Below are positions 36,301 to 47,254 of a DNA stretch of 64,000 nt, piece after piece (position 1 is the first letter of the stretch; each line of letters starts with the position of its first letter). The position numbers and the translations under genes were made by a program. Below the pieces are notes generated by a model. That model searched no databases. It was given only the letters and a program-made list of their open reading frames with translations, and was not told the origin of the DNA. The DNA comes from Aporrectodea caliginosa (Eukaryota > Annelida > Clitellata > Crassiclitellata > Lumbricidae), in the NCBI GenBank assembly GCA_020284085.1, contig JACEVL010000800.1:965334-1029333 (forward strand), read 5' to 3'.

Positions 36301-36965
36301 ACATGAGCCAAACATTGTAAATGTCTTCATTCTGCATTCTTTTGTAGATCTGGTTTTCTAAAGGTTTTCTTTTCTGCCTTTCTTTTTCACATTTTGTGCT
36401 ATTCACGTGTAACTGAAATTTGTATTGACTGCTGCTGTAGAAATCAACTGAGAACTGGGACAGAAATCAACTGAGAAGAAATCACTCCCGGCAGAATACA
36501 CTGTAAGCAGAAGCCCTGTCAGATATGTAATATCGACGATTATATTGTTCATCAAAGTTTAACATTTTAACGTCAAGCGTGTACTAAATGTGACTGGGAA
36601 ACCAATGAAGCTCGTTGTTAAAGTGTTAAGAAGGAGTTTCTATAGATTTGCAATAAGAATAAAGACCCACAAAGTAGCAAAATTTAAGTGTTAGTTCTTT
36701 TAGACTTGCTAATATTTTTGTCTGTTTTCCAGCCATCAAGATAATCCTGGATATGCACACTATGGAGAGGAAATGCCTTGCAATAGACAAGGCCTTCCAG
36801 CGTTTTCATCTAAACCCACAGGTGGTAAGTCCCACTAAGATCTGCACAAATCCTGTTGTAATGGAAAATTTATTTTAAATTCTTTTACATTTGAAGTAAC
36901 CTTGCACTCTAGATGTTAAGACTACAAACAGCTTTGACATAGAGGGATGTGTCACATCGCTTTAG
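33366..36965 (+). CDS. Unidentified multi-exon protein, 5' end missing; possibly ciliary/sperm microtubule-associated
   Basis: I do not firmly recognise this gene. Exons 33366-33578, 34783-34820, 35304-35386, 35805-35940, 36441-36502 and 36733-36824 join with GT/AG borders and one continuous frame. The last plausible exon is 36913-36965; without that splice the frame stops at 36836-36838. Notable segments are DPEGPYLWNSRRLLDATIRA, NLKNYNDGTYQEGSNI, NHPLSRDDLAKRYMYRSSTQ, YEQVPWDMKLHPRRWKPVST and NPGYAHYGEEMPCNRQGLPA. There is no signal peptide or membrane segment in the visible part. The Pro/Arg/Tyr-rich, non-globular character and a vague resemblance to the TEPP/SPMIP8 family suggest a microtubule inner protein; that is inference from memory. 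The initiating exon was not found, and it must end in phase 1. It is divergent to PIP4K2. Confidence 0.6.
34185..34462 (-). repeat. tRNA-derived SINE, copy B
   Basis: Same organisation as copy A. The head on the minus strand contains GTGATTAGCATGCTGGACTC, and the body continues to CTCAGGACTAGCTTAAGCGC. The B box is degraded (GGTTCAAATAT). It lies in an intron of the unidentified gene. Confidence 0.78.
36563..36625. mobile_element. 63-bp piggyBac-type micro-MITE, copy 2
   Basis: Same length and layout as 23114-23176, flanked by TTAA at 36559-36562 and 36626-36629. The shared interior includes AAGCGTGTACTAAA and TGGGAAACCA. The palindrome is more eroded (CATTTTAACG and TTAAAGTG tips). It lies in the last coding intron of the unidentified gene. 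Confidence 0.75.
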
Positions 36966-38121
36966 ACCACTGTAAGAACCACACCTGCAAAAACCAAGTG
37001 TGACACCACATCTGTAAAACAGGACTGGTGTAGTGTTATACAGTAGGTTGTGTATGTCTGTAGGCATCTCAAGATTTCAGGCAACACTGGATGCCTTGAG
37101 TGTGGACTTATTAATAGCTGTGCCTTTGATTATGTTTGTGTATCCACAGTATCCAAAAGACTATACAAGTTTTCAGTGTAAAACGATGAATACAATGTGT
37201 CTTTCAGAAGGTTGTTTTGATTGTTTTGTTTCTTGTTTTGCATTGCTATTTAGTACGATTATCAGTCATGTAATGAAGATTGACCTGTGAGCTCTTGGAA
37301 TTGCAACCGTTGTGGGACTTCATCGTCCATTAGGAGAATTCGTCAGTTTTCATCACTATTCAAGACAGTCCTAGAAAACAGTATTAGGAGTTTTTATATA
37401 GAACACTTTTTGTTATCTTGTATATTTATAGAAATCACGTTTACAAACTATTTTTATAAAGTTGCTTTAAAATGTAGCTCATAGAAAGTTTTACTAAGAA
37501 TTTGTATGTGTTCTGTAGTTATGACAGAGACTGCCAGGGTCCTTTCTGAAGAGTTGGTTTATTTGTATTGCTCTTCTTCACTTTATTAAATATAGTTTTC
37601 CAGTTATGTCCCAACATACCGAGTCTTTCTGATTATGTGTCTATAAATTCAAGGTTAATGCTATTACTTATGTGCACCTAAATTAAAATCTGTAGGGTAA
37701 AATAAAGGTGTCCAAAGAACTTCTGGTGCTATCCTAGTTTGTGGGTCAAAACACTTTGCTCTTTAGTTCCTTGAAGTTATGGGTATCTTTTTATGCATCC
37801 AAATTGACATTTACATGGATTTAAAGGACTTGGGCCCTAAATGTCCACGAAGGGTGGCCTTAGTGGTCTTGCCTAATTTGTGTGTTAATCCCTTGTGTGA
37901 TAGAGATGTTGGTACAAGAGGCATGGGCCATTGCAATCCACAAGGTGTTGATCCGTGGTAGTCCACCTAGGGTGCCATTTAATCTTCCAGTCCTACATAA
38001 TTAAACTGGTCTGGATTGCATCTGACTTAATTGCATCATAAATCTCGGTCAGGGACAAGACAAAGAACAAGTTAAGAATCTGTTGGTCTCCTTCAAGTAA
38101 TTGTCTCACGGGAATGCAATA
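36966..38121. other. 3' side of the unidentified gene and intergenic, nothing recognised
   Basis: AT-rich sequence, probably including the 3' untranslated region. Several AATAAA-like motifs occur (for example about 37700). There is no coding similarity and no delimited element. Confidence 0.5.
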
Positions 38122-38581
38122 CAGTATGGACTCGTTAAGGCGACGTTTGGGGGGGGGGGCATGCCTTATAATACTGTGTAAACCAGAACAGCTTGTTAGC
38201 ATGGGCGCCCGCAGAGATTTTTGTACGTGTTTTGTCAAAACATAGTGGTCAAGGTTACATTTTTAGCAAGAGCTTAAAAAATGCAAAACAGGACATTAAG
38301 AAGATGGGTATATTTCATAGAGGTTGTTTAAATGTAAAATTTAAAACAATATCCAAACTAATTTTGTTTGGATATTGTTTTAACTTGTTGCTTCAGTGCA
38401 AAGAAATTTGTTAAACACCAAAAAGTTGTAGTTAAAAATAGGTATCAATTTTCCATGGGGGGGGGGTAAGTGCCCCCTCTTGCCCCTATGTGTTGGTGCC
38501 CATGCTTGTTAGGGTGATAGCTTCGAGGGACATAAAACCAGAATGACGCGTGAACCAGACGCCTAACAAAAGTCCATACTG
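38122..38581. mobile_element. Pogo/Tigger-like MITE interrupted by a hAT-type MITE
   Basis: Terminal inverted repeats CAGTATGGACTCGTTAAGGCG and, right end on the minus strand, CAGTATGGACTTTTGTTAGGCG are flanked by TA dinucleotides (38120-38121 and 38582-38583). A CAGT start, a TAAGGCG-like inner end and a TA target fit pogo/Tigger. Removing the 38200-38504 insertion and one duplication leaves about 147 bp. Confidence 0.78.
38200..38504. mobile_element. Non-autonomous hAT-type element nested in the pogo-like MITE (305 bp)
   Basis: Tips CATGGGCGCCC and, reversed, CATGGGCACCA are flanked by the 8-bp duplication CTTGTTAG (38192-38199 and 38505-38512). Its interior has a near-perfect hairpin at about 38341-38382 (arms AAACAATATCCAAAC and GTTTGGATATTGTTT). 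Confidence 0.85.
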
Positions 38582-38847
38582 TAGTCCAGTACTTTTGATG
38601 CAGCTGCTCTGCTGCATCAAGTCCGAGGGGTTGTACAGAGATCTCAAAATGGGATCCAAGTCTGTCATTTGGCAGAGAGACCATGCAGATCTCTCTCTGG
38701 TCTCTCTGGCTACCAGAATTGGATCTCCATCTGATATAATAACCCCTCTGAGTTGATGCAGCAGAGGAACTGCTAAGAGGAGCAGCAGCGAAGCTGTTAG
38801 GCAGGTTTTGTTTCGATCAAGAAATATTAGAAGGCGGAGGATAAGAT

Positions 38848-38925
38848 GAGCGCTCGTGAATAAGCTGATGCCCTGCGTTTATCATTTAAGTGGCTCTTTA
38901 GAAATTTTGGACTAAATAGTTAAGT
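38848..38925 (+). repeat. LINE 3'-end fragment
   Basis: It carries the 'gcgctcgtgaataagctg' and 'agaaattttggact' segments shared with the (TTACGA)n-tailed LINE family, here on the plus strand and without a clear tail. It adjoins SINE copy C. Confidence 0.55.
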
Positions 38926-38928
38926 GTG

Positions 38929-39199
38929 CTAGACTGTCAATCGAGAGGTCATGGTTTCAAATCCAAAGCAGGGCAGAAATTTAATATGAGATTTCTGCTC
39001 CATCTGCACCCCTAGGCCCTAGCCAACTCGGCTATAATGAGTAGGCCTACTCTTACCGTATACCGGGTATACTGTCGGTGGAAAGATGAGACGGCGAGGG
39101 AGAGGACTGGCCATCAGCCCTCATATGCCGAGGCTAGGAAAATGAAGTCGCTAACACTTCATACCCATGGGTGCCTCAGGGCTATAGCTTAAGGTACCG
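38929..39199 (+). repeat. tRNA-derived SINE, copy C
   Basis: Plus-strand copy with head GTGTGCTAGACTGTCAATCG, a degraded B box (GGTTTCAAATCC), the 'ggactggccatcagccctc' body segment and end CTCAGGGCTATAGCTTAAG. Confidence 0.78.
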
Positions 39200-39702
39200 T
39201 ACTAATTAGGTTCTTAGAATTGTGGAGTTTACGATTAGCCTACGATAATGTATAGGGATTTACTGCAGATAAGGGGAACGTATCGGCCAAATGACGACGT
39301 GCGAAAGATGAGCATCCGAACCGCCTTTTCATTTCAAGGACTATTGCATAGGATGATAGGACTTAATGAATGTTGGTCATGTACCTAAATAATGTTGATG
39401 TCGCCTTGTAACTGAAAAACCTGACAGAAATACTGCATTACCCGGTACTTAAAAACAGCGCAGGGAACCATCTTATAACTTATGAGCTCTTCGCTAGCTT
39501 AGACCTACTCAAGTCAGATCCCATGATGAAGATAAGGTTTGGTTGGCGAGACAACAGAAAAGGTAGAAGACTGAGGAACAGTTACCGTGGGTTAGATCGC
39601 AGTGAGTTACATGCTATATGACAAATGAGTCCCAGGCCTATGTCCAACTATTATCAGTAGTTTATGTGACGGAGAGTCTGCTGACGTATAAGAAGACTGT
39701 TA

Positions 39703-40157
39703 GGGGCCGTCCATAAATGACGTCACGCACCTAGGGGGGAGGGGGGTCGGAAATTTGTGACGATGTGTGACGTGGGGGAGGGGGGTCAGCCAAGTGTGAC
39801 GTCACATCACGTCTGTGTAATTAAATTTAACAATTAACAACAATTTAATCTTAAAATAACAGCACTAATTTTGAGTATTAAAATTTTCATAATTTTTGAT
39901 TATTTTAATGTATACGGGCACCATTATTAATAATTTTCTAATTATTTAAATATTTGTCACCATAAGATTTTTAAATACTTATTACAATGACAATAAATGG
40001 GCATTGAAACATGTTTTATTATCATGTGGAAGTTTCGTTTTAGGGGGTCAGAGCTTTGTGACGTCATTTTTCAGGGGGTGTGACTTTTTGTGACGAAGTG
40101 TGACAAGGGGGGTCAAAAATCGGCCAAAATAGCGTGACGTCATTTATGGACGGCCCC
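39703..40157. mobile_element. PIF/Harbinger-type MITE, copy 2 (455 bp)
   Basis: Near-identical to 5134-5590 with the same tips, flanked by TTA (39700-39702 and 40158-40160). Differences are single substitutions plus changes in poly-G/poly-C tracts, consistent with recent mobility. Confidence 0.88.
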
Positions 40158-40880
40158 TTAGTCGGTTATAGCAGCTGTACAGATCTTTAGCCTGTTTCAA
40201 GACCGAAGAATTTGCTGAACGAGGTCTTTGGTCAGGGATTTCGGTCTCAAGGCCAGAAGTCCTTGACCTCAAAGCCAGAAGTCCATGACCTCAAGGTCAG
40301 AAGTCAACTCATAGCTGTGATGAAGTCAACCTTTCCGCCGATCCGAGTTGGCGAAGGTCACGCCCTTAATAATCCTCATGGACTCTTTGTAGAGAGTGCG
40401 CAAACAACGCTGTTTTGGCGGCGTTCCAAACGTTCAGCCTGGATCTCCGTATGATGTCACTTACAGCTGCTACAATATTGATTAGCTGTCCTCTAGCATA
40501 CGTCAAAAAACACCCGCTGCTTGAGCTAATAGATTGACATAGGTCCCGCGTATATCTGTAACCCATCCCGCCCTGGGCAAACGTCTAGAAATGTTTAAGG
40601 CCAGGGGCTGTCAGTTTTAACCACTGGAAAGCCTTAGTCGTCTAAGCTCAAATTAGCCAATCCTTAAATTTAGATTTTGCATATAATTTTCAAAAATATG
40701 CAATAAAATCTTGGGCAGTTGGATCCCGTCTCAGACTCAGTCAGGGAGCTTAATGACCTTAGGTTAAAAGTCAACGACCGAGTCGACCTTGATAAAGTTT
40801 TTCCTGAAGGTGTCGGCTTTAACATTCTGGCGACGAAGGGCGTGATTTTGTCCACAAAGGAGTGGTCTCCAATCCCCACC
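40158..40880. other. Intergenic, nothing recognised
   Basis: No coding similarity. A short directly repeated phrase ('aaggccagaagtccttgacctcaa'-like) occurs three times at about 40248-40308. Confidence 0.4.
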
Positions 40881-41068
40881 CAGTGGCGTAACGAAGGGTT
40901 GCAGCGCCCAGAGGCAAGGTTGATGACTGCGCCCCTTTTAATTTTCTTATAGACTCTTTTCGTTTTTGTCATAGTACTGTGTACCACTGAAAGCTAATTT
41001 TGCGCCCCTCTGGTGCTGCGCCCGGGGGCGGCTGCCCCTAAGCTTCTGCCCCTTTCGTTACGCCACGG
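40881..41068. mobile_element. hAT-type MITE, CAGTGGCGTAAC family, copy 1 (188 bp)
   Basis: Tips CAGTGGCGTAACGAAGGG on the left and CGTTACGCCACGG on the right are flanked by the 8-bp duplication TCCCCACC (40873-40880 and 41069-41076). Its interior matches 56638-56810. Confidence 0.87.
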
Positions 41069-41115
41069 TCCCCACCTCCCCGCTCCTATAGGCCTATACG
41101 AATTTAGTTCAACAA

Positions 41116-41158
41116 GATGTATGATGATGAAGATGATGAAGATGAAGATGAAGATGAA

Positions 41159-41224
<66 letters not shown>

Positions 41225-41300
41225 GGTGGTGGTGGTGGTGGTGGTGGTGGTGGTGGTGGTGGTGGTGGTGGTGGTGGTGGTGGTGGTGGTGGTGGTGATG
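41116..41300. repeat. Compound (GAT)n-(GGT)n trinucleotide array
   Basis: About 95 bp of GAT/GAA triplets passes abruptly into about 90 bp of GGT triplets. It is open in all frames, so overlapping ORFs are artefacts. Confidence 0.96.
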
Positions 41301-42599
41301 GTGATCATGATGAATACGACAATTTCAGCAGCGCTGTTACACGGCACATGCGCCGTTACGAAGGCGCTTACCGCGCTTTGACACAATAAAAATTTTAAAA
41401 CTTTTAAAAAGTCATCATCCTATTATCCCATCTGCGTTGGTATTTCCAATGCAAACAATAGGCATACAAGTACCCTTAAATTTTCTTTTCAATTTCCCCC
41501 AAATTCTTTACAGTTTTCATGATTTCTTTATTCTATTAGTTCAGTGGGCAACCGACCTCACCCAAATCAATTTCATGGGAGGGACTCAAGAGCTGGATTG
41601 TCCATGTGAATCCACCCCTTATACGCCTCTATAGAAGACAAAGAGCTTCTAGGACAGGCCTACAAGGTCTAATCGTAATTATTATTTTCGATATTTCAAC
41701 AGCGCCCCAAATGGCAAGCCAAATAGGCTATAGGCTATTATTCGCGAAAACATATTATTCACCTCCACGCAGTAAAGAATACTTTATAGGTTGTCAATCT
41801 CTTTCGACAGAAAGGCCACGTTCAAATTGACGTGCATGGAGGTAAAGCATGGGCCAGACCTCGCAGCCTACGCGCCAGTTGGAAAGTCACTGACTCAGAT
41901 GACCTGAACGGGGGCACCTGCAGCAGACCCATGCACAGTGAAAACACAGAGTATCATACCAGCTGCGAGTTTTATCAGCCAATGTCATGCTTGCCATAAA
42001 AATGGGTCGAATAATTTGTCTTTGCGCAGATCTTGTACACTGAAACTGGTTCAAATAAGTCATTCAACCCAGGATGAGTCATCGAATCACGAGGGAGAAA
42101 TCAGGTGCAGAAGCTGATATATGCCTGTGTGATAGGCCATGAACTCCTACGTACGCAATAGTCCTTGGACCGAAAGACTGGAAACGACCATAGCACCTTA
42201 CTGATACAGTTCAGCAGTATTACCGCTTCTTAGAAGCTGTAGTATGTTGACTTTTTGAACACAAACTATCGACCACAATAAAAAAAGTTTAATAGTGACT
42301 AATACTGATTGTAGATGTTAAAATCGGCTATAGGCCTAACTCTAAAGATATGTAGCCAACGTTCTATAATAATATATTATGCTAGGTTTATAAAAGTATA
42401 TGATGCATTTTGAGCTATACATAGCCTATAAGCAAACGTTCGGTGGCGTGAGGCACCAGGGCCGTAAATCTGTTTTGAAAAGTGGGGAGGGAAAAATTCC
42501 CCTTCGGAAGAGCGCGCCTATGTAGGCTACAAAACAACCAAATATTGAGCCGAATGATAAACTTAAGTCTGATTGTGCGCAGTATAGTACACTATACAG

Positions 42600-42674
42600 G
42601 TCTCCCTCTGTCTCTGTCTCTGTCTCTCTTTCTCACACACACAGGCACGCACACACACGCTCTCTATCTGTTTG

Positions 42675-42738
<64 letters not shown>
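42600..42738. repeat. (CTCTGT)n, (CA)n and (CTGT)n microsatellites
   Basis: Three adjacent simple-sequence tracts inside the 1.73-kb hAT-type element. Confidence 0.95.
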
Positions 42739-42939
42739 GGCTCTCCAATGGCCCGTAAAGTGTTTAAAAGTTATGTCAGCCAACCTCAACCAAGTACAGA
42801 CCGAAGGCGGATAAAATTATACATTAATTCCGATATAGGCCTAATGTAGAACACTATTTTTGTCATTTTGTACCACCACTGGTGGATTTTGATCCTCTGC
42901 CTATCGATGTTGTTTATGTATTTTATTTTGACTGAGCTC

Positions 42940-43025
42940 CTGTGAATAAGCTGGTTCCCGTGACGTAGCTTTTTGGTCGCTAAAGAAATCTATAAATTAG
43001 GATTACATTTGCGATTACAAGTATA
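42940..43025 (+). repeat. LINE 3'-end fragment with (GATTAC)-type tail
   Basis: 'ctcctgtgaataagctggt' followed by a tail-like 'gattacatttgcgattac' matches the 3' end of the (TTACGA)n LINE family, inserted in the hAT-type element. Confidence 0.55.
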
Positions 43026-43424
43026 CACTGCGTCCAAAATGATTTTTTTGCGAAGAAGAAAATATATGTAGCCTACAGGAACTTAGGCATCTATAGATAT
43101 ATAATGCTGTTTATAAATTTTCTGATGCACATACCGTGGTGTTTAGGTTATGGCAAATTGCTTAATTTGTTTATAAATATGAAATGCAGTCTCAGAAGTG
43201 AGAGTAGTGTGAACTTGTACTTACCATCACACTTTGCAGCTGGTGACTTAAAAACGACAGCTTTATTTATCAATTTTATTTAGATCTATCTAAAATTTAC
43301 TTATAATCCTGAGATCTGTAATACACTCGAATGAGACTCCAGATTAACTGAAAACTCTGAAAAGCCCACACACACGGAATACTATGCATTTACGTAAATC
43401 TACCTACATATAATTATATATTAT

Positions 43425-43487
43425 ATACATATATATATATATACATACACTCTCTCTGTCGCTATTTCTGTCTGTCTGTCTCTCTCA

Positions 43488-43520
<33 letters not shown>

Positions 43521-43540
43521 GCACACACACACATAATATG
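43425..43540. repeat. (TA)n, (CT)n and (CA)n microsatellites
   Basis: Adjacent simple-sequence tracts with no other content. Confidence 0.95.
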
Positions 43541-44197
43541 ATCACAGCTGTTGGCCCCCTATTAGGAATTTGCTGCCCGTCTCTAATTTCTATATCCGAC
43601 GACGCTCCGCAAGATAATATATTGCTAATGTCACTTCAAAATTCCTCGCCCTTTGACTTTACCGTGGACCATAATCTATCTTATCTTTCGACACCCAACT
43701 TTACATGTGGTAGCTTTTACTCAGGCATGATTCCTCCCACCCTGAAAGTTCACACTCTGAATATATATATATATATGTATATATATACATATATAACAGC
43801 TGTCCTCATAATTTGTCGTCCTGTCTCCGAACACACTCTGCTCTGTACGTATTGTAGGGTGATGCGTTGGGCTTGACCGCTTGTCACAACATAAGTTCTG
43901 CCAGCTCTCAATTAAGAAGGAAACCTATCTTCAGCAGCCACATGATTCACACCTGTTATAGCTTTCAAGCCGAAAGAGTAAGGTTTCCTGCTTTATGTAT
44001 GTTCCCGCAGTAAATTATCCTACTAGACGTGCACTGTTGGCAGTCGTCGATCTTGGTTGGTGACCCTAATATAAATTTATGGCACAGCTTAGACGAATTT
44101 GTGGGGAGGGAATTCCTTCACGTTCCCTCCCCAGGCTTAAAAGTGGGGAGGGAATTCCCTCCTTTCCCTCCCCGGGATTTACGGCCCTGTGAGGCAC

Positions 44198-46005
44198 TAT
44201 ATATCTACTGCTTTTCTATTTTTCTACCGTTCTACGCTTTCCGGCTGGTGAGAACATCGTTTTGCTGCCGTATCATTATCGTTTTACTCATTTATTAAGG
44301 GTTTAATGACCACGCATCGCTCGATGGCGCTGAACAATTGTGAGTTAAGGATATGCGCAAGGTCCCTATGTATACACAGTAACCGTCTCAGAGGAGGAGG
44401 ATGAACACGCACGTACAAGCGTAACAAGGCGAGGCTCTAAGTAGCCAGTCGTCTGTTGTGTCTCAATAAAAATCATAGCAATGTAGTAGCCTATGTGCCC
44501 GAAGTGGTTCTTCTGTGTTTTTGCAAAGCAGTTAAACAGTCGCTGGACAAGAAGTACTGCAAGCAGATCATGGCGTTTAAAACAATAGTCTGTGCAAAAC
44601 AAGTGGTTGTCCAGAAGATTCACTGCCTGTAACACGAATTGTTTGATTTCCGTGAGCATTGGTCGCTGGCATTCTGCAATCTACACAGGGCTTATAGGCC
44701 TGTATAGGAACCAGCCGAGTCATCAACAACAACGACTCGGTGATCTGTTTAGGGCCTAACTTTATGCTCATCAAAAGTTTACTGCCAACATCAATTCGCC
44801 TGGTTCTGTTAATACAACGTGATTTATATGATAATATCGTTAAAAAGTGTTGGTGCTCCATAATTTGAATCTTCCTTGAATGTCAAAGGAGCTATAGTTC
44901 CTGCAGTCCGTCCTATCGGTGAGTATACTACAGCTACAATGCCCCCATGGCAGTCCCCATAAAACTGCTCAAGGTTTACTTTAAAACGGAACGTCAGGAA
45001 AGACTATGATCGATAAACAGAGAGAAAAAGGTAGGACTTCAGTTGGAGAGAAACGTAGGCCTAGGCTCAGTCATAAACATCAGGATATAGAGAATCCCAA
45101 ATGATGAAACGTGAAGAAAGCATGTCCGAGAGTTCTGCATTCTCACAGCAATTCTCTGTAATATTGCCTTTCACATGCATTTCACGGGCGTCGAAACTTA
45201 AGATTTATGACTATGTTGAAGGCATTGTGTGGATCCAATTTCCTAATAACTGAAGACGTCAAGAGTGCAAATCGCTTAAAGTGTTAATTCATATTCAATA
45301 CTAAAAAATTCTCACACGTCAGTCAGCAAGTTCAACTTTTAAAAGCGAAACATGTTCATCATTCAATATATTGAACGTGTGTTGCTGATCAGCATTTGAG
45401 TCATCACATGCTAAGTATGTCACAGCACAAATGACAGAATGACAAACAGTTCAAAAAGTGTGTGCGATGTTTTGCTAAAAGAGAAATAACTGGAATTTTA
45501 TCAATAATTTTAAGTTATAATATTATTGCTTTCTAATTAGCTTGTTCAGTCCTTCACTTCTTATTTGATCTGTGTGCACGCAATAGCCTACATTTGAATT
45601 GTAGCCCGATTGACCAAGGGCGTAGCATGACTTTTGCGGAAGGCAGTATTTTCTAAAATGGATATAATGCTGCCTATAAATCTGGTTAAATAGGCCTATT
45701 ACATCTATAATTTTATGTAGGTCAATTACTATTAGACCTATCGTCAGTAGGTATCCAGGTAGGCTATTAGCGATGGCTCGACTATAGTCTTTGCTAAGTT
45801 AAAGCAATCGACATATTTATTCAGGCGCTCATGCAATCATCAGTGCATGGTGGTGCCAGAAATTCAAGGTTGGATGCTAAGCTTTGGTGTTCCATAATAT
45901 CTGACGATTCAACGTTACCGGAAGGCCTACATAGCGTATTAGGCCTACCTCCTATTAACTGCAGCCCTAGACCACTGTGCTAATGGTACAATGTTGTTCC
46001 TCCAG
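44198..46005. other. Intergenic, nothing recognised
   Basis: Overlapping minus-strand ORFs at 44366-44861 show no family resemblance and no splice-supported join. The rest is low-information AT-rich sequence with several GGCCTA-rich words. Confidence 0.4.
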
Positions 46006-46211
46006 GGCTCATCCTGATGGAAGTAATGCACAATAGGCAGACAAAATGGCAATGTATTTTAGAACCATTCTCTGGCTACAATATCAGCATCATCGACCTA
46101 TCAGATGTAGATCTTCACGAATATATCAATGTTTACGACCGCCTTAATGTCTCAGGCCAAGCAGACGTCTGTCTCTCATTCTCCCATGGGCACGATAACG
46201 GCGCTATAGAA
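46006..46211 (+). CDS. Isolated CUB-like exon (tentative)
   Basis: One open segment follows an acceptor-like TTCCTCCAG and ends at a possible donor GAA|GTCAGT. It reads KWQCILEPFSGYNISIIDLS, then DLHEYINVYDRLNVSGQADV and CLSFSHGHDN. The pattern aromatic/Cys, hydrophobic, 'GYNISI', acidic patch, 'INVYD' resembles the middle of a CUB domain, an extracellular binding module. No neighbouring exon could be joined, so it may be part of a larger gene, a relic, or chance. A (ATTAG)n run follows at 46217-46240. Confidence 0.3.
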
Positions 46212-47254
46212 GTCAGTAGATTAGATTAGATTAGATTAGAAGGTTAGAACAAGAGAAGAGATGGAACATGAGAGAACTGTAATTTAATTTCCATACCATT
46301 TAAAATTTATGCTAATATGTTGGTCAACTTGCCTGAAGGCGCACATTGTGAACCATAAATTTGTTCTAGAAGTCGAACCCTCAAACATTCTAGTGGATAG
46401 GCCTACTATTTATCTGATGTCGAATCATACGAATCATACGAATTGATCCAGTCCCTGCAGGTATGTCGATGAGAGAGGTGTGGAGACAGACAGAGAGATA
46501 GACAGAGAGACAGACACATGCACAGAAACAGTCATGCATTTAAAGAAAAGACTGTGGCTAGGCCTATATTTCGCTGGTGTTATTACAAACATGTCTAACT
46601 TATAGTTGTTTGGAGCTTATTGTTTCTCATCGTTATACGATTACATCGATTACTTTGCAGAAGAAAATGTTGTATTCGTAACGGGGAAAAGGTCACGGAT
46701 CAGTCCAGACTAAGTTAAAATTAGCCTACCTGTATATCGAAGTACTGAAACTCTGGATCCATTTAAATTTGAAATCAATGAATAATAGAATTTTTATTGA
46801 AAAAAATTGATTTGTTGAATGAGGATAATTTTAAAATCAATTTTGAGCAATGTTCTTCCGAGCTAATGAAATTCTCAATATGTAGGTCCAAGGCGGAGAC
46901 CAAGCCATCCCATCTGCCACAATACGTAGGCCATAGTCAATCCTAAAGCCTCCCTGAATATAGGCAAACTTTGCCAGCCCATGGTTTTGCGGCGCTATAC
47001 TTGTGAAATTCCATTCTTATAGAGTGAATCATGGTTTAGAATTAAATTTTGCGTAGAAATGACCAACGATTGATTTATACATCACAATTAGGCCTACGGC
47101 TCTATAAGCCTATGAATCTAGGGCCTTCGCTCATAGAACTATTGCTCATAGGACTCATCGCCCGTAGGGCCTCATAGGACCGTTGACTCTTAGGACCATC
47201 TCCTCTCATACACAGCCTGCAAGTAAGCACTCAGTGAATTTCCTTGCAATTAGT

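Larger units (their letters stand above)
42457..44189. mobile_element. hAT-type element, CAGGGCCGTAAATC tips (1.73 kb)
   Basis: Tips CAGGGCCGTAAATC and GGATTTACGGCCCTG are flanked by the 8-bp duplication TGAGGCAC (42449-42456 and 44190-44197). A subterminal GTGGGGAGGGAA motif occurs at the left end and twice at the right end. The interior carries microsatellites (42600-42738, 43435-43535) and a LINE-tail fragment (42940-43025). No transposase is recognised. Confidence 0.88.

Noticed and set aside
41013..41389. Asp/Gly- or Thr-rich ORFs on both strands
   Set aside because: Products of the GAT/GGT trinucleotide array.
44366..44861. Two overlapping minus-strand ORFs of about 95 codons
   Set aside because: No family resemblance, no conserved motif and no consistent splice join.
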